In this document: piece by piece, positions 1 through 9,951 of the stretch
Numbering within the stretch: the first letter of the stretch is position 1
How the letters are laid out: each line of letters opens with the position of its first letter
DNA from: Chloracidobacterium thermophilum B
Lineage (GTDB): Bacteria; Acidobacteriota; Blastocatellia; Chloracidobacteriales; Chloracidobacteriaceae
Length of the DNA: 64,000 nucleotides
Assembly (NCBI RefSeq): GCF_000226295.1
Contig: NC_016025.1
Span: forward strand, 930,001-994,000
Direction: 5' to 3'
Program-made: the position numbers and the translations under genes
Notes under the pieces: generated by a model
The model's input: only the letters and a program-made list of their open reading frames with translations
What the model was told of the DNA's origin: nothing
Database searches by the model: none

Positions 1-179
1 GCGGACTTCTGGAACGCGGCGCTGGCCGTTTGCTGGAAGGTTGTCCAGCGCAGGCCGTTGTAAGCCCCGAAGACACACAGGCCAGACAGGACCAGCCCAA
101 CCAGCCACAGACTCTTTTCCCGCAGAAGGTGCTGCCACTCGTGCCGGAAGACGGACAGCCAAAGTTTTGCGTGCATCAT
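1..179 (-). CDS. ABC transporter permease, 5'-terminal part only (runs off window)
   Basis: An open minus-strand frame starts at ATG 179 (or 176) and runs off the left edge. It begins MMHAKLWLSVFRHEWQHLLR, followed by a hydrophobic stretch (LWLVGLVLSGLCVFGAY), which is a cytoplasmic N-terminus leading into a first membrane helix. The preceding permease has the same architecture and ends at 198, 18 bases upstream, so the two are probably co-transcribed with the ATPase at 1645-2355. The likely role is the second permease of an ABC-2/DUF3526-type exporter. Only about 60 residues are visible, so the family call rests on position and N-terminal style. Confidence 0.6.
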   Translation of the reverse strand, partial: MMHAKLWLSVFRHEWQHLLREKSLWLVGLVLSGLCVFGAYNGLRWTTFQQTASAAFQKS

Positions 180-197
180 GGAAACAAGGTTGCCGGT

Positions 198-1616
198 TCA
201 GGTTGTCGCTGTCAGACCGCGTGCTGCGCTGGAGAGCGCCAGAAGGGAGAAACCCAACCAACCACCGAGCCAGGCCAGCGCCAACCACTGCCGTTTCAGC
301 GCCAGCGTCAGCGGCGGCGGGGTGTAGGTAAAAGGCTGGACACTCGTCCAAAGCCGGGTATCGGCAACGTAGGTTTCATCCGTCGCCAGCGTTGAGTTGT
401 AGGCCCAGTCTTCGTTGAGGGTTTTGATGAGCGGTTGGCGGTAGCGCTCGGCGGCGTCGGCAAAGTCCAGGTGGTGGAAGACATCCGTTCCGGCCAGGGC
501 CATCGAGAGGCTGCGGACGGCCAGCACCGGCGCGACGACGGCGGCGGCGTTGTGCAGCGCCACCTGCCGCTCAAATGCTGACCACAGGCGGGCATAGTGA
601 TGGGCATAGACCTGGTTGCTGTGCTCTTCGCTTTCCTGCATCAGCAAGCCAGCCGGATTGATGGGCAAGTCTTCGAGACGCCTGGCGTTGTATTGGGCCA
701 GCAACCTGGCCTCGAAGGCTTTGAGTCGTTCTTCCTGGGGATTGTGACCATCAATCCCCTGCCTGATGTCGTGTGCGACGGCGGCATCAAAAGCTGCGCG
801 GGCGGGCGTCGGATACCAGCGGGCCGCCAGGTCAGTCACCATCCGCGGCACGACAAAACTACTCACCGCCCAGAATGTCAACATACCCAACAGTGTCATC
901 CGCGCTGACCAACGGGACGACACCGCCAGGGTCAGCGCCAGAAAGATGAAACCGTAGAGCAGATAGCTGACCACCATCAGGGCCAGGCGGACGAAATCCC
1001 ACGGGGCATCCTCCAGCCACCACAGAAGCAGGAAACTACTGACCGCAGCCGGCAGCAACGCCACACCCAGGGCGGCCCCGATGCCGGCCAGCTTGCCCGC
1101 GAGCAGCGTCCGGGGGCGAACGCCAAGGCTGAGGAGATAGCGCAGCGTACCGTGTTCGCGTTCGCCGGCAAGGGCGTCGAAGGCCAGGACGATGATGAGC
1201 AGCGGGAGCAGGTACTGCAACACCCCGGCGGCGGTGAGCGCGAGCAGGCGTTGGGTACGTCCATCCTGGGCGGCAGCGCCGGTGAGATCATGGCGTTTGT
1301 GAGCTTCGAGAAAAGCCACGACGCCGGCGTGCTCATCCACGCCAATATCAACGAACGCCAGCGCCGTCTGGGGCTTGAAGGCATAGACGCCGTAGTGGGC
1401 CGCCGCATGGGGATTCTTCGGCGGCTGTGTCACCCAGTGCTCGCGGGCGACAGCGTTCGCGGCAGTGCGCTGGGCGCGAACCGTCTGCGTCTGTTGCCAA
1501 CCGACGATGAGGACGGCCAGAAGGCAGAGTCCAACGGCGCTGCACAGCCAGCGAAAGCGGCGGTCGCGGAGCAGGCCTCGGAACTCCTGCCGGGCAATGA
1601 TCAACCATCCAGCCAT
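198..1616 (-). CDS. ABC-2 type permease, DUF3526-like (472 aa)
   Basis: Inner-membrane subunit of an ABC exporter. The N-terminus (MAGWLIIARQEFRGLLRDRR) leads into a first helix near residues 22-40. A long extracytoplasmic region lies between this helix and a block of four to five helices at about 130-290, and the last helix is near the C-terminus. This is the layout of the DUF3526 and NosY-like permeases. I chose ATG 1616 because GGGGAG lies just upstream and because the longer frame (to 1679) would overlap the ATPase gene by 35 bases. It follows the ATPase by 28 bases and precedes a second permease. The substrate cannot be inferred. Confidence 0.8.
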   Translation of the reverse strand: MAGWLIIARQEFRGLLRDRRFRWLCSAVGLCLLAVLIVGWQQTQTVRAQRTAANAVAREHWVTQPPKNPHAAAHYGVYAFKPQTALAFVDIGVDEHAGVVAFLEAHKRHDLTGAAAQDGRTQRLLALTAAGVLQYLLPLLIIVLAFDALAGEREHGTLRYLLSLGVRPRTLLAGKLAGIGAALGVALLPAAVSSFLLLWWLEDAPWDFVRLALMVVSYLLYGFIFLALTLAVSSRWSARMTLLGMLTFWAVSSFVVPRMVTDLAARWYPTPARAAFDAAVAHDIRQGIDGHNPQEERLKAFEARLLAQYNARRLEDLPINPAGLLMQESEEHSNQVYAHHYARLWSAFERQVALHNAAAVVAPVLAVRSLSMALAGTDVFHHLDFADAAERYRQPLIKTLNEDWAYNSTLATDETYVADTRLWTSVQPFTYTPPPLTLALKRQWLALAWLGGWLGFSLLALSSAARGLTATT

Positions 1617-1644
1617 ATTGTTCGGTTCTCCCCGGTGGCGGGGT

Positions 1645-2355
1645 TCAGTTCCGCATGTAGTCGAGATAAAGCTGTTCAAGCGCCTGGGGTGTCAGGTCAG
1701 TGCCGGTCAGGGTCGTCAACAGTTTTCCCTGGCGCATGATGCCGATGTGCATACCGATTTCTCTGGCGCGGAACAGATCGTGGGTCGCCATCAGGACGGC
1801 CATGCCCTGGGCGGCCAGCCGGGTCAGCAGTTGTGAAAACTCATTGGCAGCTTGTGGGTCCAGTCCCGAAGTTGGTTCGTCCAGCAGAAGGGCTTTGGCT
1901 TCTTTGGCCAGGGCAATGGCGATGCCGACCTTCTGGCGCATCCCTTTGGAGTACGTGGCTACGCGCCGCTCGGCAGCCTCGGCAGACAAACCAACACCGG
2001 CCAGCCAGTCGAGAAGTTCGCGCCTGGTGTAGTGTTTTCCGGCCAGCTCACTGAAGTAGTCGAGGTTTTCAAGTCCTGTAAAATTTCGATACAGCATGAC
2101 CTGCTCCGGGATGTAGGCCAGCCACTGCTTGGTTTCGATGGGATGTTCGGCAACGACATAGCCGTTGATGCGGGCTTCGCCCCTGGTCGGCGTAATGAAG
2201 TTCAGGAACAGGTTGATGGTGGTTGTTTTGCCAGCGCCGTTGGCACCCAGCAGGCAGAAAATCTCGCCGGGGGCAACCTGCAGGTTGAGGTCATCCAGGA
2301 CGATGCGCTCACCATAGGCTTTGGTGAGGTGGACGGCTTCGAGCATGGGCGGCAC
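1645..2355 (-). CDS. ABC transporter ATP-binding protein (236 aa)
   Basis: Cytoplasmic ATPase that powers the permeases encoded downstream. It has a Walker A motif (LLGANGAGKTTTINLFL, about residue 35), the ABC signature as the degenerate YSKGMRQKVGIA (about 135), Walker B (ALLLDEPTSGLDPQAANE) and the H-loop (LMATHDLFRA). Length is typical of ABC-2 exporter ATPases. The start is a GTG at 2355 with AGGA seven bases upstream; a later ATG (MLEAVHL) is possible. It is first of a three-gene minus-strand operon. Confidence 0.92.
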   Translation of the reverse strand: MPPMLEAVHLTKAYGERIVLDDLNLQVAPGEIFCLLGANGAGKTTTINLFLNFITPTRGEARINGYVVAEHPIETKQWLAYIPEQVMLYRNFTGLENLDYFSELAGKHYTRRELLDWLAGVGLSAEAAERRVATYSKGMRQKVGIAIALAKEAKALLLDEPTSGLDPQAANEFSQLLTRLAAQGMAVLMATHDLFRAREIGMHIGIMRQGKLLTTLTGTDLTPQALEQLYLDYMRN

Positions 2356-2435
2356 AGGGGCATCCTACCGGCACACAGGAATCAGTAAATAGGAATAATC
2401 TGAATACCAGAGAGCCGCCCCCGATGCAAGAACCG

Positions 2436-2490
2436 GGCGCGCGGGCGTCTCGCCCGCACGAGCTTGGGAGCGCGGGCATCCTGCCCGCAT
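2436..2490. repeat. Dispersed palindromic GC-rich repeat, two units
   Basis: Two adjacent imperfect units share the core GCGGGC-(N4-5)-GCCCGC: GCGGGCGTCTCGCCCGC, then GCGGGCATCCTGCCCGC. Each forms a short hairpin. The same unit recurs at 51141-51260 inside cas3 and at 52527-52579 between cas genes, so it is a dispersed family. Here it lies between the ATPase gene and the secreted protein at 2527. Confidence 0.8.
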
Positions 2491-2526
2491 GACGAAAGGA
2501 AATGAGGCGTGTGGGTATCCAGAGAA

Positions 2527-3357
2527 TTACCGACCGGGTTCCGTGAACTCCACGACTTCCACGGCCGGCTCCACTGGCGGTGCGAAGTCGTCCCAGCCGG
2601 CCACCACCACCCCCAGGCCACCGTCGGGGAAACGTTCCATCATCCGGGCCACGTCGGGCAGGGGTTCCTGTGCCGGTTCGGTGACGGCGCTGGCCAGCAG
2701 CATACCGGCGGTTTCCATCCAGACGTGAACTTCACGGCCGCCAACCGGCATCCGGCCAAGGTAGGCGTAAGGCGACCGGACGGTGTAGGCATGGCTGTAC
2801 CAGAGCTTGACGGTGGCCCCGTCGGCTGTGGCGGAGTACCCGGCGAACTCGTAGGTCACACTTTCGGCAACGGCCACACTTTCGGCAACCTGGATGCCAT
2901 CACCCACAGCAGGCGGAACCGCTAACGCAACGTCAACGGCGGCCGGTTTCCGGGTCGTGCGGGAGACAACGGCCGTCGGTGCCGCTTTCTTTGCCGCAAC
3001 CGTCAACTTGACTGGACTCTTAGCCTTCCGGGCCGCCAGGGCGCGCTCCCCGACACGGGTTCTGCCCAACCACATCTGGCGCGCGGCCCGGTTGCTGGTG
3101 GTCTTACCTGTCCGGCGCACATGCGCCCGGCAGGAAACCCGGCAGGATTTGCGCCGGACAAACCGCCGACCGGACTTCACACTGGCTGGCGCAATCGTTT
3201 TCATGCCAAGCGCCGGCTGCCGGGAAGCTCCGGCTGAAGACAAGGCATGGGCACGGTCACCTGCCACTTCGCCGGCGAGCGTCGCTGTGCCACAGAACAG
3301 AAAGGTGAGGCAAACCAGGATGACAGTGCGTGTCAGACCGTGAAAGAATCGCGCCAT
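2527..3357 (-). CDS. Secreted protein of unknown function (276 aa)
   Basis: The N-terminus (MARFFHGLTRTVILVCLTFL, then FCGTATLAGE) is a convincing Sec signal peptide. I therefore place the start at ATG 3357, with GGAG nine bases upstream, rather than at the longer frame beginning at 3450. The middle (about 45-130) is very rich in Arg, Lys and Ser, with several Cys residues. The C-terminal half (about 150-276) has more ordinary composition, including a Tyr-rich segment (YSHAYTVRSPYAYLGRM) and an acidic tail. I do not recognise the family. It is on the minus strand with no close operon partner. Confidence 0.7.
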   Translation of the reverse strand: MARFFHGLTRTVILVCLTFLFCGTATLAGEVAGDRAHALSSAGASRQPALGMKTIAPASVKSGRRFVRRKSCRVSCRAHVRRTGKTTSNRAARQMWLGRTRVGERALAARKAKSPVKLTVAAKKAAPTAVVSRTTRKPAAVDVALAVPPAVGDGIQVAESVAVAESVTYEFAGYSATADGATVKLWYSHAYTVRSPYAYLGRMPVGGREVHVWMETAGMLLASAVTEPAQEPLPDVARMMERFPDGGLGVVVAGWDDFAPPVEPAVEVVEFTEPGR

Positions 3358-3667
3358 CGTGTTACGCTCCAGAACCGAACCCGAACTCAGCCGCCGTGTT
3401 TGTCGCGGTGCCTGCGGCTCAACCGAGTCCTGGTGCAAATTCCGCGCCACACGCTTCCTTCATTCGATGTCGCCCTCCGCCGACGCCGGGACAAACCGCA
3501 AAGTCTTTGCAAGAAAAGCCTTAGATAAAGGTGTCAACACAATTTCCACGTTGGCGATAACTGTCTCACAGAGACTCTCTGGGTTTCGTGCGTCAATGTC
3601 CCGGACAGATGACTGTCGAATGAACATGTTTCACCACATCAGGCTTGCCTGACCACAACCTGGCACT

Positions 3668-6658
3668 ATGCGTTACTTTGACCTGCAACCGGCTGATGAC
3701 CTTTCCGCCATAGGGCGCATCACTCAGAACATTGGGGACGTTTCGGGACGCGACCCGCTGGCCGCCCTCAAGGAACTCGAAGACCTGCTTTCAATTTCCC
3801 TGCCACCGCTCGACTCGCTGCGCCGCTGTCAAATTGCTGAACAGTGGGAAGTGCTGGGCAACTACAGTGCGGCGGAGCAGCAATTGTCCCAAATCAGCAT
3901 GGAAGGGCTGCCGGATGACATTGCAGCCCAGGTGCTGCTGCGGCGGGCCAGCCTCTGCCGCTGGACGAACGATGCGCCGCAGGCCATTCACCTCGCCAAG
4001 CAGGCGCAGGAACTTGCCCAAAAGGTCAATGATGACGAATGCGCCGGCGAAGCCGCAGCGGTCATCGGCTACGCTTACTGGCTGCTGGATGAATACGAAA
4101 TGGCCTACGACGCCCTGCGGCAGGCCGTTGAAGTGCTCGGGCGGACCAAAAACCTGCGCGCCTTTGCACAAGCCTGCTGGGCGCTGACCTACGTCTGCAA
4201 TCTGCTGGGACGTACCTCTGAAGCCCAGGAGGTTTCGGAGCGTGGCATTGTGGCGCTGACCAACTCCCCCAAGGCCGACACGCCCTTCGGACAGACCATT
4301 CTCGGACACCTGCGGGCAAGCCAGGCGGTCATCGCCTTTGAGTGCGGCAATGTTGAGATTGCCCTCATGATCCACGAGCGGGCGCTTGATCACTGGATGT
4401 CCACGAATGACCCGCGCCTGCTGGCCAATGGCTACCGCAATGTCGCCGAAATTCACTTTGCCACCGGCAACTGGGACCAGGCCGAGGACCTGCTCGAACA
4501 GGCGGACTACCTGATTAGCGAAAGCGATCCCTCCATCCGCTGTTCAACACTTATTACCATGAGCCGCCTGTCGGCCCGGCGTGGCAAGTTTTCCGACGCC
4601 CGCCTGGCGCTGGCCGACGCCAACATGCTGGCGTCACAATCCGGCAGCCGCAGCCTGTTGGCCGAATACCACGATGCCCTTGGTGAAACCGACCTGCTGG
4701 AGCAAAACTACGCCGACGCCGAAAACAACTTTGCGGCGGCGCGCGACCTGTTCATCAAGATGAACCAACCCAGCCGGGTGGCTTACGCCAACCTGCGGCT
4801 GGCCGAAACCCGTCTCGCGCAGGGGGACCTTGCCGGGGCCCAAGGCTTTTTTGAAGTTGCCCGCGAGTTGGCGGCCCGTACGACCAATCCGCTGCTTGAA
4901 GCCCACGTAGAGCGGATCAGCGGCAAACTCGCTCTGGCACAGGGGGATACAACAACCGGACTCGTGGCGCTGCTGCGCAGTATCCACGGCTTCGAATCGC
5001 TCAACTTCGCCTGGCAGGTGGCCCTGGGTTACTTCGATATTGGGACGGCCGTAGGTGAGGGCATTCCTCTCATGCAGCAGCGGGAATGGCTCGAAACGGC
5101 CATCAGCATCTTCCGGCATCTTGGGACGGCTCCCCACCTGATGGCCGCGGAAGCGGCGCTGGTCGAACTCAGCCGGCGCACGCCCGTGACCCTGCAGGAC
5201 CTGCCCGGTCTCAACACCACCCAGGTTGAGCGTCTGACAACGGCGATGGCTTCGACCGAATCCGTCGCCCGTGAACTCGCCGCCATCATTGACAGCTACA
5301 AGATCGCCGTCGCCGTCTTTGCCGAAAATGTCGAAGGGGATGTCCTGGTCATCACCTCCCGTGGGCTGGAAAATGAAACCGTTCAGGATTTGCGCACCCT
5401 TCTGAGACGACGCCTCCAGCACCCGGACACGCCCCACAGCGACTCCATCCGCTTCGAGTGTCTCTGGCAGACCGAAACCCATCTTTCGCCGCATCGTCCG
5501 CGCAGCCTGTGGGTTCATCTGGGACGGCTCAAACCGGACATCGAGCCACTCATTCATTCCCTGCTGCGTCTGGCCGGCACGGCCCTGGAGCTATGTCATC
5601 TCCGGGCTGTGGTGGAGGAACTCTCCACCGCCCAGAAAGTCAGCGAAGTGCGCGTGGATGATGCTACTCTGTCTGAACTGGGACTCATTGGCGTCTCGCC
5701 AGCGATGCGCGAGATTGCCGCAAGGATTCTGCGCATCCGGGATGCTTCCGTGACGGTGCTCATCACCGGCGAGTCCGGCACTGGCAAGGAAGTCGTGGCG
5801 CGCGCCATTCACCGCGCCTCGGCGCGGCGTCACAAACCCTTTGTCGCCTTCAACTGCGCGGCTGTTCCGTCCGAACTGCTCGAAAGCCAGCTCTTCGGCC
5901 ACAAGAAGGGGGCCTTTACCGGGGCGGACAAAGATGCCCTGGGGGTCATCCGGGCCGCCGACGGCGGAACACTCTTCCTCGATGAAATTGGTGAGCTGCC
6001 ACTGCACCTTCAACCCAAACTCCTGCGCTTTCTTCAGGAACGGGAAGTCCACCCGGTCGGCGCTGACCGGGCGATGGCCGTGGATGTACGGGTCATTGCC
6101 GCCACCAACCGCGATCTTGCACGGGAAGTCGCCGCCCGCAACTTTCGGGAGGACCTGTTTCACCGGCTCAATGTCCTCAACATCGCCCTGCCGCCGCTGC
6201 GCGAACGGCGGGCTGACATCCCTGTGTTGGCCCAGGCGTTCCTTCAGGAAGCCGCAGCGCGCAACCAAAAGACAGTGACGCTGTCCGAAGCAGCCCTGAC
6301 GGCGCTGACCCTTTATGACTGGCCGGGCAACGTCCGGCAGTTGCAGAATGAAATCGAGCGTGTCGTCGCACTGGCCGATGACCGGGAGCTGCTTACCCCG
6401 TCGTCGTTTAACTTTACCGTGCCGTCCACCAGCCCGCCGACCGAAGCTGGACTGGAAACCATTTTCCCGGAAGGGCACATCCCGCCAAAACTCGCCGACG
6501 CCGTCGCGCTGCTCGAACGCCACCTGATCACCGAAAGCCTCAAACGCCACGGCGGCAATGTCACCCGGACGGCGCAGGAACTTGGCATCAGCCGTCCCAG
6601 CCTCTATGCCAAGTGCAAAACCTATGGCATTACCATCAGCAAAGCTGTGGGCGGCTGA
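3668..6658 (+). CDS. TPR-containing sigma-54-dependent transcriptional activator (996 aa)
   Basis: Enhancer-binding protein that remodels sigma-54 RNA polymerase. Residues 1 to about 500 are helical repeats of TPR style, presumably the sensory or protein-binding part. A less defined region (about 510-650) follows. The AAA+ domain runs from about 670 to 900, with Walker A (GESGTGKEVVARAIH, about 700), the sigma-54 contact loop GAFTGA (about 748) and Walker B (GGTLFLDEIGELP). The C-terminus holds a Fis-type helix-turn-helix (about 962-990, TRTAQELGISRPSLYAKC). There is no N-terminal phosphoacceptor receiver domain, so the input is probably protein or ligand binding. It lies 55 bases upstream of the sugar-nucleotide operon and may regulate it, but no -24/-12 promoter was confirmed. 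Confidence 0.9.
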   Translation: MRYFDLQPADDLSAIGRITQNIGDVSGRDPLAALKELEDLLSISLPPLDSLRRCQIAEQWEVLGNYSAAEQQLSQISMEGLPDDIAAQVLLRRASLCRWTNDAPQAIHLAKQAQELAQKVNDDECAGEAAAVIGYAYWLLDEYEMAYDALRQAVEVLGRTKNLRAFAQACWALTYVCNLLGRTSEAQEVSERGIVALTNSPKADTPFGQTILGHLRASQAVIAFECGNVEIALMIHERALDHWMSTNDPRLLANGYRNVAEIHFATGNWDQAEDLLEQADYLISESDPSIRCSTLITMSRLSARRGKFSDARLALADANMLASQSGSRSLLAEYHDALGETDLLEQNYADAENNFAAARDLFIKMNQPSRVAYANLRLAETRLAQGDLAGAQGFFEVARELAARTTNPLLEAHVERISGKLALAQGDTTTGLVALLRSIHGFESLNFAWQVALGYFDIGTAVGEGIPLMQQREWLETAISIFRHLGTAPHLMAAEAALVELSRRTPVTLQDLPGLNTTQVERLTTAMASTESVARELAAIIDSYKIAVAVFAENVEGDVLVITSRGLENETVQDLRTLLRRRLQHPDTPHSDSIRFECLWQTETHLSPHRPRSLWVHLGRLKPDIEPLIHSLLRLAGTALELCHLRAVVEELSTAQKVSEVRVDDATLSELGLIGVSPAMREIAARILRIRDASVTVLITGESGTGKEVVARAIHRASARRHKPFVAFNCAAVPSELLESQLFGHKKGAFTGADKDALGVIRAADGGTLFLDEIGELPLHLQPKLLRFLQEREVHPVGADRAMAVDVRVIAATNRDLAREVAARNFREDLFHRLNVLNIALPPLRERRADIPVLAQAFLQEAAARNQKTVTLSEAALTALTLYDWPGNVRQLQNEIERVVALADDRELLTPSSFNFTVPSTSPPTEAGLETIFPEGHIPPKLADAVALLERHLITESLKRHGGNVTRTAQELGISRPSLYAKCKTYGITISKAVGG

Positions 6659-6713
6659 CCCGGCACTGACCACACCCGGCGACGCCCCGTACTAAGCCAA
6701 GGAACGCTCTGTC

Positions 6714-7502
6714 ATGAAAGTTGCCATTCTCTGTGGCGGACGAGGGACACGCCTGCGGGAGGTGAGCGAAACCATCCCGAAGCCCATGGTGCCGATTGGC
6801 GAGCATCCGATTCTGTGGCATGTCATGAAACTTTACGCCTCGCACGGCCTGACCGAGTTTGTCCTGCTGCTGGGCTACAAAGGGACGGTCATCCGGGAGT
6901 ATTTTCTCAACTTCGCCGCCTATGAATGTGACGTGACGGTGGACCTGTCCGCAACCGGCGACCGCCGCCTCACCTTTCACGGGACGCCAGCCGAGCCGTG
7001 GCAGGTGACGCTGCTCAACACCGGGGAGGACACCCTGACCGGCGGGCGGGTCCGCCGGGCGCGCCGCTATCTGGAAACGGACGAGCTGTTCTGCCTGACC
7101 TACGGGGATGGCGTCGGCAACGTGGACATCACCGCCCTGCTCGCCTTCCACCGGCAGCACGGGCGGCTGGCAACGGTCACGGCCGTCCGCCCGCCGGGAC
7201 GTTTCGGCGAACTCGTGCTGGATGACCACCGCCACGTGCGCGTTTTCAACGAAAAGCCCCAGGTGAGCGGCGGCTACATCAACGGCGGTTTTTTTGTCTT
7301 TCACCGGGATGTCCTGGAGCGGTATTTTCCCGACCGCGATGACCTCATGCTCGAAAAGGAACCTCTCGAAGCCCTGGCGCGGGATGGCGAACTCATGGCC
7401 TTCCGGCACGATGGCTTCTGGCAACCCATGGACACACCGCGCGAGTTTCAACTTCTGAACGACCTGTGGAGGAGCGGCGAGGCCCCGTGGAAAATCTGGT
7501 GA
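6714..7502 (+). CDS. rfbF: Glucose-1-phosphate cytidylyltransferase (262 aa)
   Basis: Makes CDP-glucose from CTP and glucose-1-phosphate, the first step to CDP-linked deoxysugars. The N-terminal nucleotide-binding signature is clear ([19 protein letters not shown], then [19 protein letters not shown]), followed by family-typical [21 protein letters not shown] and [12 protein letters not shown]. Full length for RfbF. AAGGA lies upstream of ATG 6714. The 3' end overlaps the next gene by 16 bases. It opens a five-gene operon (6714-11051). Confidence 0.95.
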   Translation: MKVAILCGGRGTRLREVSETIPKPMVPIGEHPILWHVMKLYASHGLTEFVLLLGYKGTVIREYFLNFAAYECDVTVDLSATGDRRLTFHGTPAEPWQVTLLNTGEDTLTGGRVRRARRYLETDELFCLTYGDGVGNVDITALLAFHRQHGRLATVTAVRPPGRFGELVLDDHRHVRVFNEKPQVSGGYINGGFFVFHRDVLERYFPDRDDLMLEKEPLEALARDGELMAFRHDGFWQPMDTPREFQLLNDLWRSGEAPWKIW

Positions 7503-8512
7503 ACTTCTGGCGCGACCGGCGGGTGTTTGTTACCGGGGCCACAGGTCTGGTCGGGTCGTGGCTGGTCAAGGCGTTGCTCGCCCAAGGCGCGCAGGTCATT
7601 GCCCTCATCCGGGATGCCGATCCGCAATCCGAACTGCTGCGCTCCGGCGACCTCCGGCGCGTCGCCGTCGTCAACGGCCGGCTGGAAGACTTTGCAACGC
7701 TCGAACGCGCCCTCCACGACCACGAACCCGACACCGTGTTTCATCTGGCGGCGCAGACCATCGTTGGAGCGGCGCACCGCAATCCGCTGGAGAACTTCGA
7801 GTCGAATGTCCGTGGCACGTATCACCTGCTCGAAGCCTGCCGGCGGGGACAGCCCTTCGTTCAGCGCATCGTGGTGGCTTCCAGCGACAAGGCCTACGGC
7901 ACGGCTGAAACCTTGCCTTATGTCGAGACCATGCCGCTGCGCGGCCAGCATCCCTACGAAGTGGCCAAAAGCTGTGCCGACCTCATCACAGCCGCCTATC
8001 ACCACACCTACGGCCTGCCGGTGGCCATTGCCCGGTGCGGCAACATCTACGGCGGCGGCGACCTGAACTGGAGCCGCATCGTACCGGGCACAATCCGCGC
8101 CTTCTGGCGGGGTGAACGCCCTGTCATCCGCAGTGACGGCACGTACGTCCGTGACTACCTCTATGTCGAGGACGTGGTTGACGCTTACCTGCGGCTGGCC
8201 GTTTACCTTGACCGGCCCGGCGTTGCAGGGGAAGGGTTCAACTTCAGTCCCGAACGGCCTCTGACGGTGCTGGAACTTGTAGAGCGGATTCAGGACCTGA
8301 TGGACTGCCGGCATATTCCGCTCGACATCCGCAATACGGCCGTGGGCGAAATTCACTCGCAGTACCTGGATGCCTCCAAGGCGCGGGAGCGTCTCCACTG
8401 GACGCCCCGGCGTCCGCTGGAGGACGGCCTGCGCGCCACCATTGCGTGGTATCGTGCCTTCCTCGATGAGCAGGACCGCCTCTGGAAAGACCGAAATCTG
8501 ACGGGAGCTTGA
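7487..8512 (+). CDS. rfbG: CDP-glucose 4,6-dehydratase (341 aa)
   Basis: Converts CDP-glucose to CDP-4-keto-6-deoxyglucose. It is an extended SDR with the NAD-binding [15 protein letters not shown] near the N-terminus, a Ser-containing SSDKAYG segment, and [11 protein letters not shown] supplying the YxxxK catalytic pair. The C-terminal part includes [13 protein letters not shown], typical of RfbG. I favour the GTG at 7487 ([10 protein letters not shown]) because GGAGGAGCGGCGAGG lies just upstream; an in-frame GTG at 7466 is also possible. It overlaps rfbF, implying translational coupling. Confidence 0.93.
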   Translation: MENLVNFWRDRRVFVTGATGLVGSWLVKALLAQGAQVIALIRDADPQSELLRSGDLRRVAVVNGRLEDFATLERALHDHEPDTVFHLAAQTIVGAAHRNPLENFESNVRGTYHLLEACRRGQPFVQRIVVASSDKAYGTAETLPYVETMPLRGQHPYEVAKSCADLITAAYHHTYGLPVAIARCGNIYGGGDLNWSRIVPGTIRAFWRGERPVIRSDGTYVRDYLYVEDVVDAYLRLAVYLDRPGVAGEGFNFSPERPLTVLELVERIQDLMDCRHIPLDIRNTAVGEIHSQYLDASKARERLHWTPRRPLEDGLRATIAWYRAFLDEQDRLWKDRNLTGA

Positions 8513-8521
8513 CTTTGAACC

Positions 8522-8971
8522 ATGATTGACGGCGTGGCCGTGCGCCCCCTGCGGCAGATTCCTGACGAACGCGGCAAGATCATGCACATGCTGCGGGCTG
8601 ATGCGCCGCACTTCGAGCGGTTCGGCGAGATTTACTTTTCCTGTGTCTATCCGGGAGCCATCAAGGCCTGGCACATCCACAAGGCAATGACGCTCAACTA
8701 CGCCGTCATCGTCGGGCGCATCAAGCTCGTGCTCTACGACGACCGGGAGCACTCGCCGACCCGTGGCGAACTCATGGAGCTGTTCATCGGGGACGGCAAC
8801 TACGCCCTCGTGACCATCCCGCCCCGGATTTGGAACGGCTTCAAAGGCATTGGCACGGAAACGGCCATCGTGGCCAACTGTGCCACCCTGCCCCATGACC
8901 CGGAGGAAATCGAACGGATGGACCCGTTCACCGACCGCATTCCCTACCGCTGGGACATCCGCCACGGATGA
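8522..8971 (+). CDS. dTDP-4-dehydrorhamnose 3,5-epimerase-like cupin (149 aa)
   Basis: Small RmlC-type cupin. The family pattern is visible: PDERGKIMHMLR near the N-terminus, then YPGAIKAWHIHKAMTLNYAV containing the catalytic-site His, IKLVLYDDR, and IPPRIWNGFKGIG. It is shorter than classical RmlC (about 180 aa) and fits the epimerase-like proteins found with CDP-sugar genes. In this operon it probably epimerises the 4-keto-6-deoxy sugar made by RfbG, at C3, C5 or both. Its stop overlaps the next start (ATGA). Confidence 0.85.
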   Translation: MIDGVAVRPLRQIPDERGKIMHMLRADAPHFERFGEIYFSCVYPGAIKAWHIHKAMTLNYAVIVGRIKLVLYDDREHSPTRGELMELFIGDGNYALVTIPPRIWNGFKGIGTETAIVANCATLPHDPEEIERMDPFTDRIPYRWDIRHG

Positions 8972-9951
8972 GTTCCGGCACATGTCCAGGCATGGCTGAA
9001 CCGGTGTATCTCCTCATTGGCGGAGCCGGCTACTTTGGCGCGCGGCTGGCGGAAGACCTTGCCCAACGCGGGCGGGTTGTCATCACCGGCCGCCGCCGCT
9101 CCCCCGCGCGTGACCGGTGGCTGGCGCGCCAGGTCGGACGCATCACCTGGCAGTTCTATGACGCGGCCGAAACGTCCCGGCTGCCGGCGGAAACCGACTA
9201 TGCCGCCGTGTTCAATCTGGCGACACCGGGCGCAGCCGAAGCTGCCGCACAGCCGGAAACCGCCCGGCAGCAGGCCTTGACCACGGTGGAACAGGCACTG
9301 CACCTCGTCACCACCGGGCGCGCGCGTCGGCTGATACATTTTTCGACCTTCCACGTCTATGGCGCGCCGTCGCCTGAAACGCCGCGCACCTGGTACGGGG
9401 AGGACGACCCGCCGACGCCGACGCATCCGTATGGCCTTGTTCATGCCGCCTGCGAGGCCCGTCTGGCCGAGGCAGCCCTACCTTCCGTGCTGGTTGTGCG
9501 TCCGACGAATCTCGTGGGGCGGCCGGCGCACATGGACCTGGGACCGCAGCAGCGGCTCATCTTTCTTGACCTTTGCCGGCAGGTTGTCACCCAACGCGCC
9601 CTGACGCTGCTGACCGATGGTTTGGCCTACCGGGACTTCTTGCCGATCCCGGCGGCGCTGGCTGCCATTCACTGCCTGCTCGATGCCCCTTCCTGGCCCC
9701 GGCAGTGTCATCTGGCGGCCGGCCAGGCCATGACGCTGCGGACGCTGGCCGAACGCATCCAACAGGTTGCCGCCCGGCAGTACCAATGGGAAGTGGCACT
9801 GACCACGGGCAACCGGACGGATGCCTTCCGGGTTCCGTTTCATGTGGACACCACCACCCTGCGCCGGCTGGGATGGTCGCCGCCCGAAGAAGCGGTGCTC
9901 GATGCTGAAATTGCCGCCACCCTGGCCGGCTTTCAGACGGTCACGGAATGA
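8968..9951 (+). CDS. NAD-dependent epimerase/reductase, SDR family (327 aa)
   Basis: Rossmann-fold sugar-nucleotide enzyme with a dinucleotide-binding GGAGYFGARLAEDLA near residue 18, a downstream STFHVYG segment and a YGLVHAACE segment that supplies YxxxxxA rather than a clean YxxxK. The catalytic Lys is therefore not obvious. It is likely to reduce or epimerise the 4-keto group of the CDP-6-deoxyhexose intermediate. ATG 8968 overlaps the previous stop by four bases; a second in-frame ATG at 8992 (MAEPVYLLIG) is an equally good start. Confidence 0.8.
   Translation: MSSGTCPGMAEPVYLLIGGAGYFGARLAEDLAQRGRVVITGRRRSPARDRWLARQVGRITWQFYDAAETSRLPAETDYAAVFNLATPGAAEAAAQPETARQQALTTVEQALHLVTTGRARRLIHFSTFHVYGAPSPETPRTWYGEDDPPTPTHPYGLVHAACEARLAEAALPSVLVVRPTNLVGRPAHMDLGPQQRLIFLDLCRQVVTQRALTLLTDGLAYRDFLPIPAALAAIHCLLDAPSWPRQCHLAAGQAMTLRTLAERIQQVAARQYQWEVALTTGNRTDAFRVPFHVDTTTLRRLGWSPPEEAVLDAEIAATLAGFQTVTE

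Noticed and set aside
7448-8983. 511-codon minus-strand frame across rfbG and the cupin gene
   Set aside because: Antisense shadow of two well-supported enzymes; no recognisable motif.
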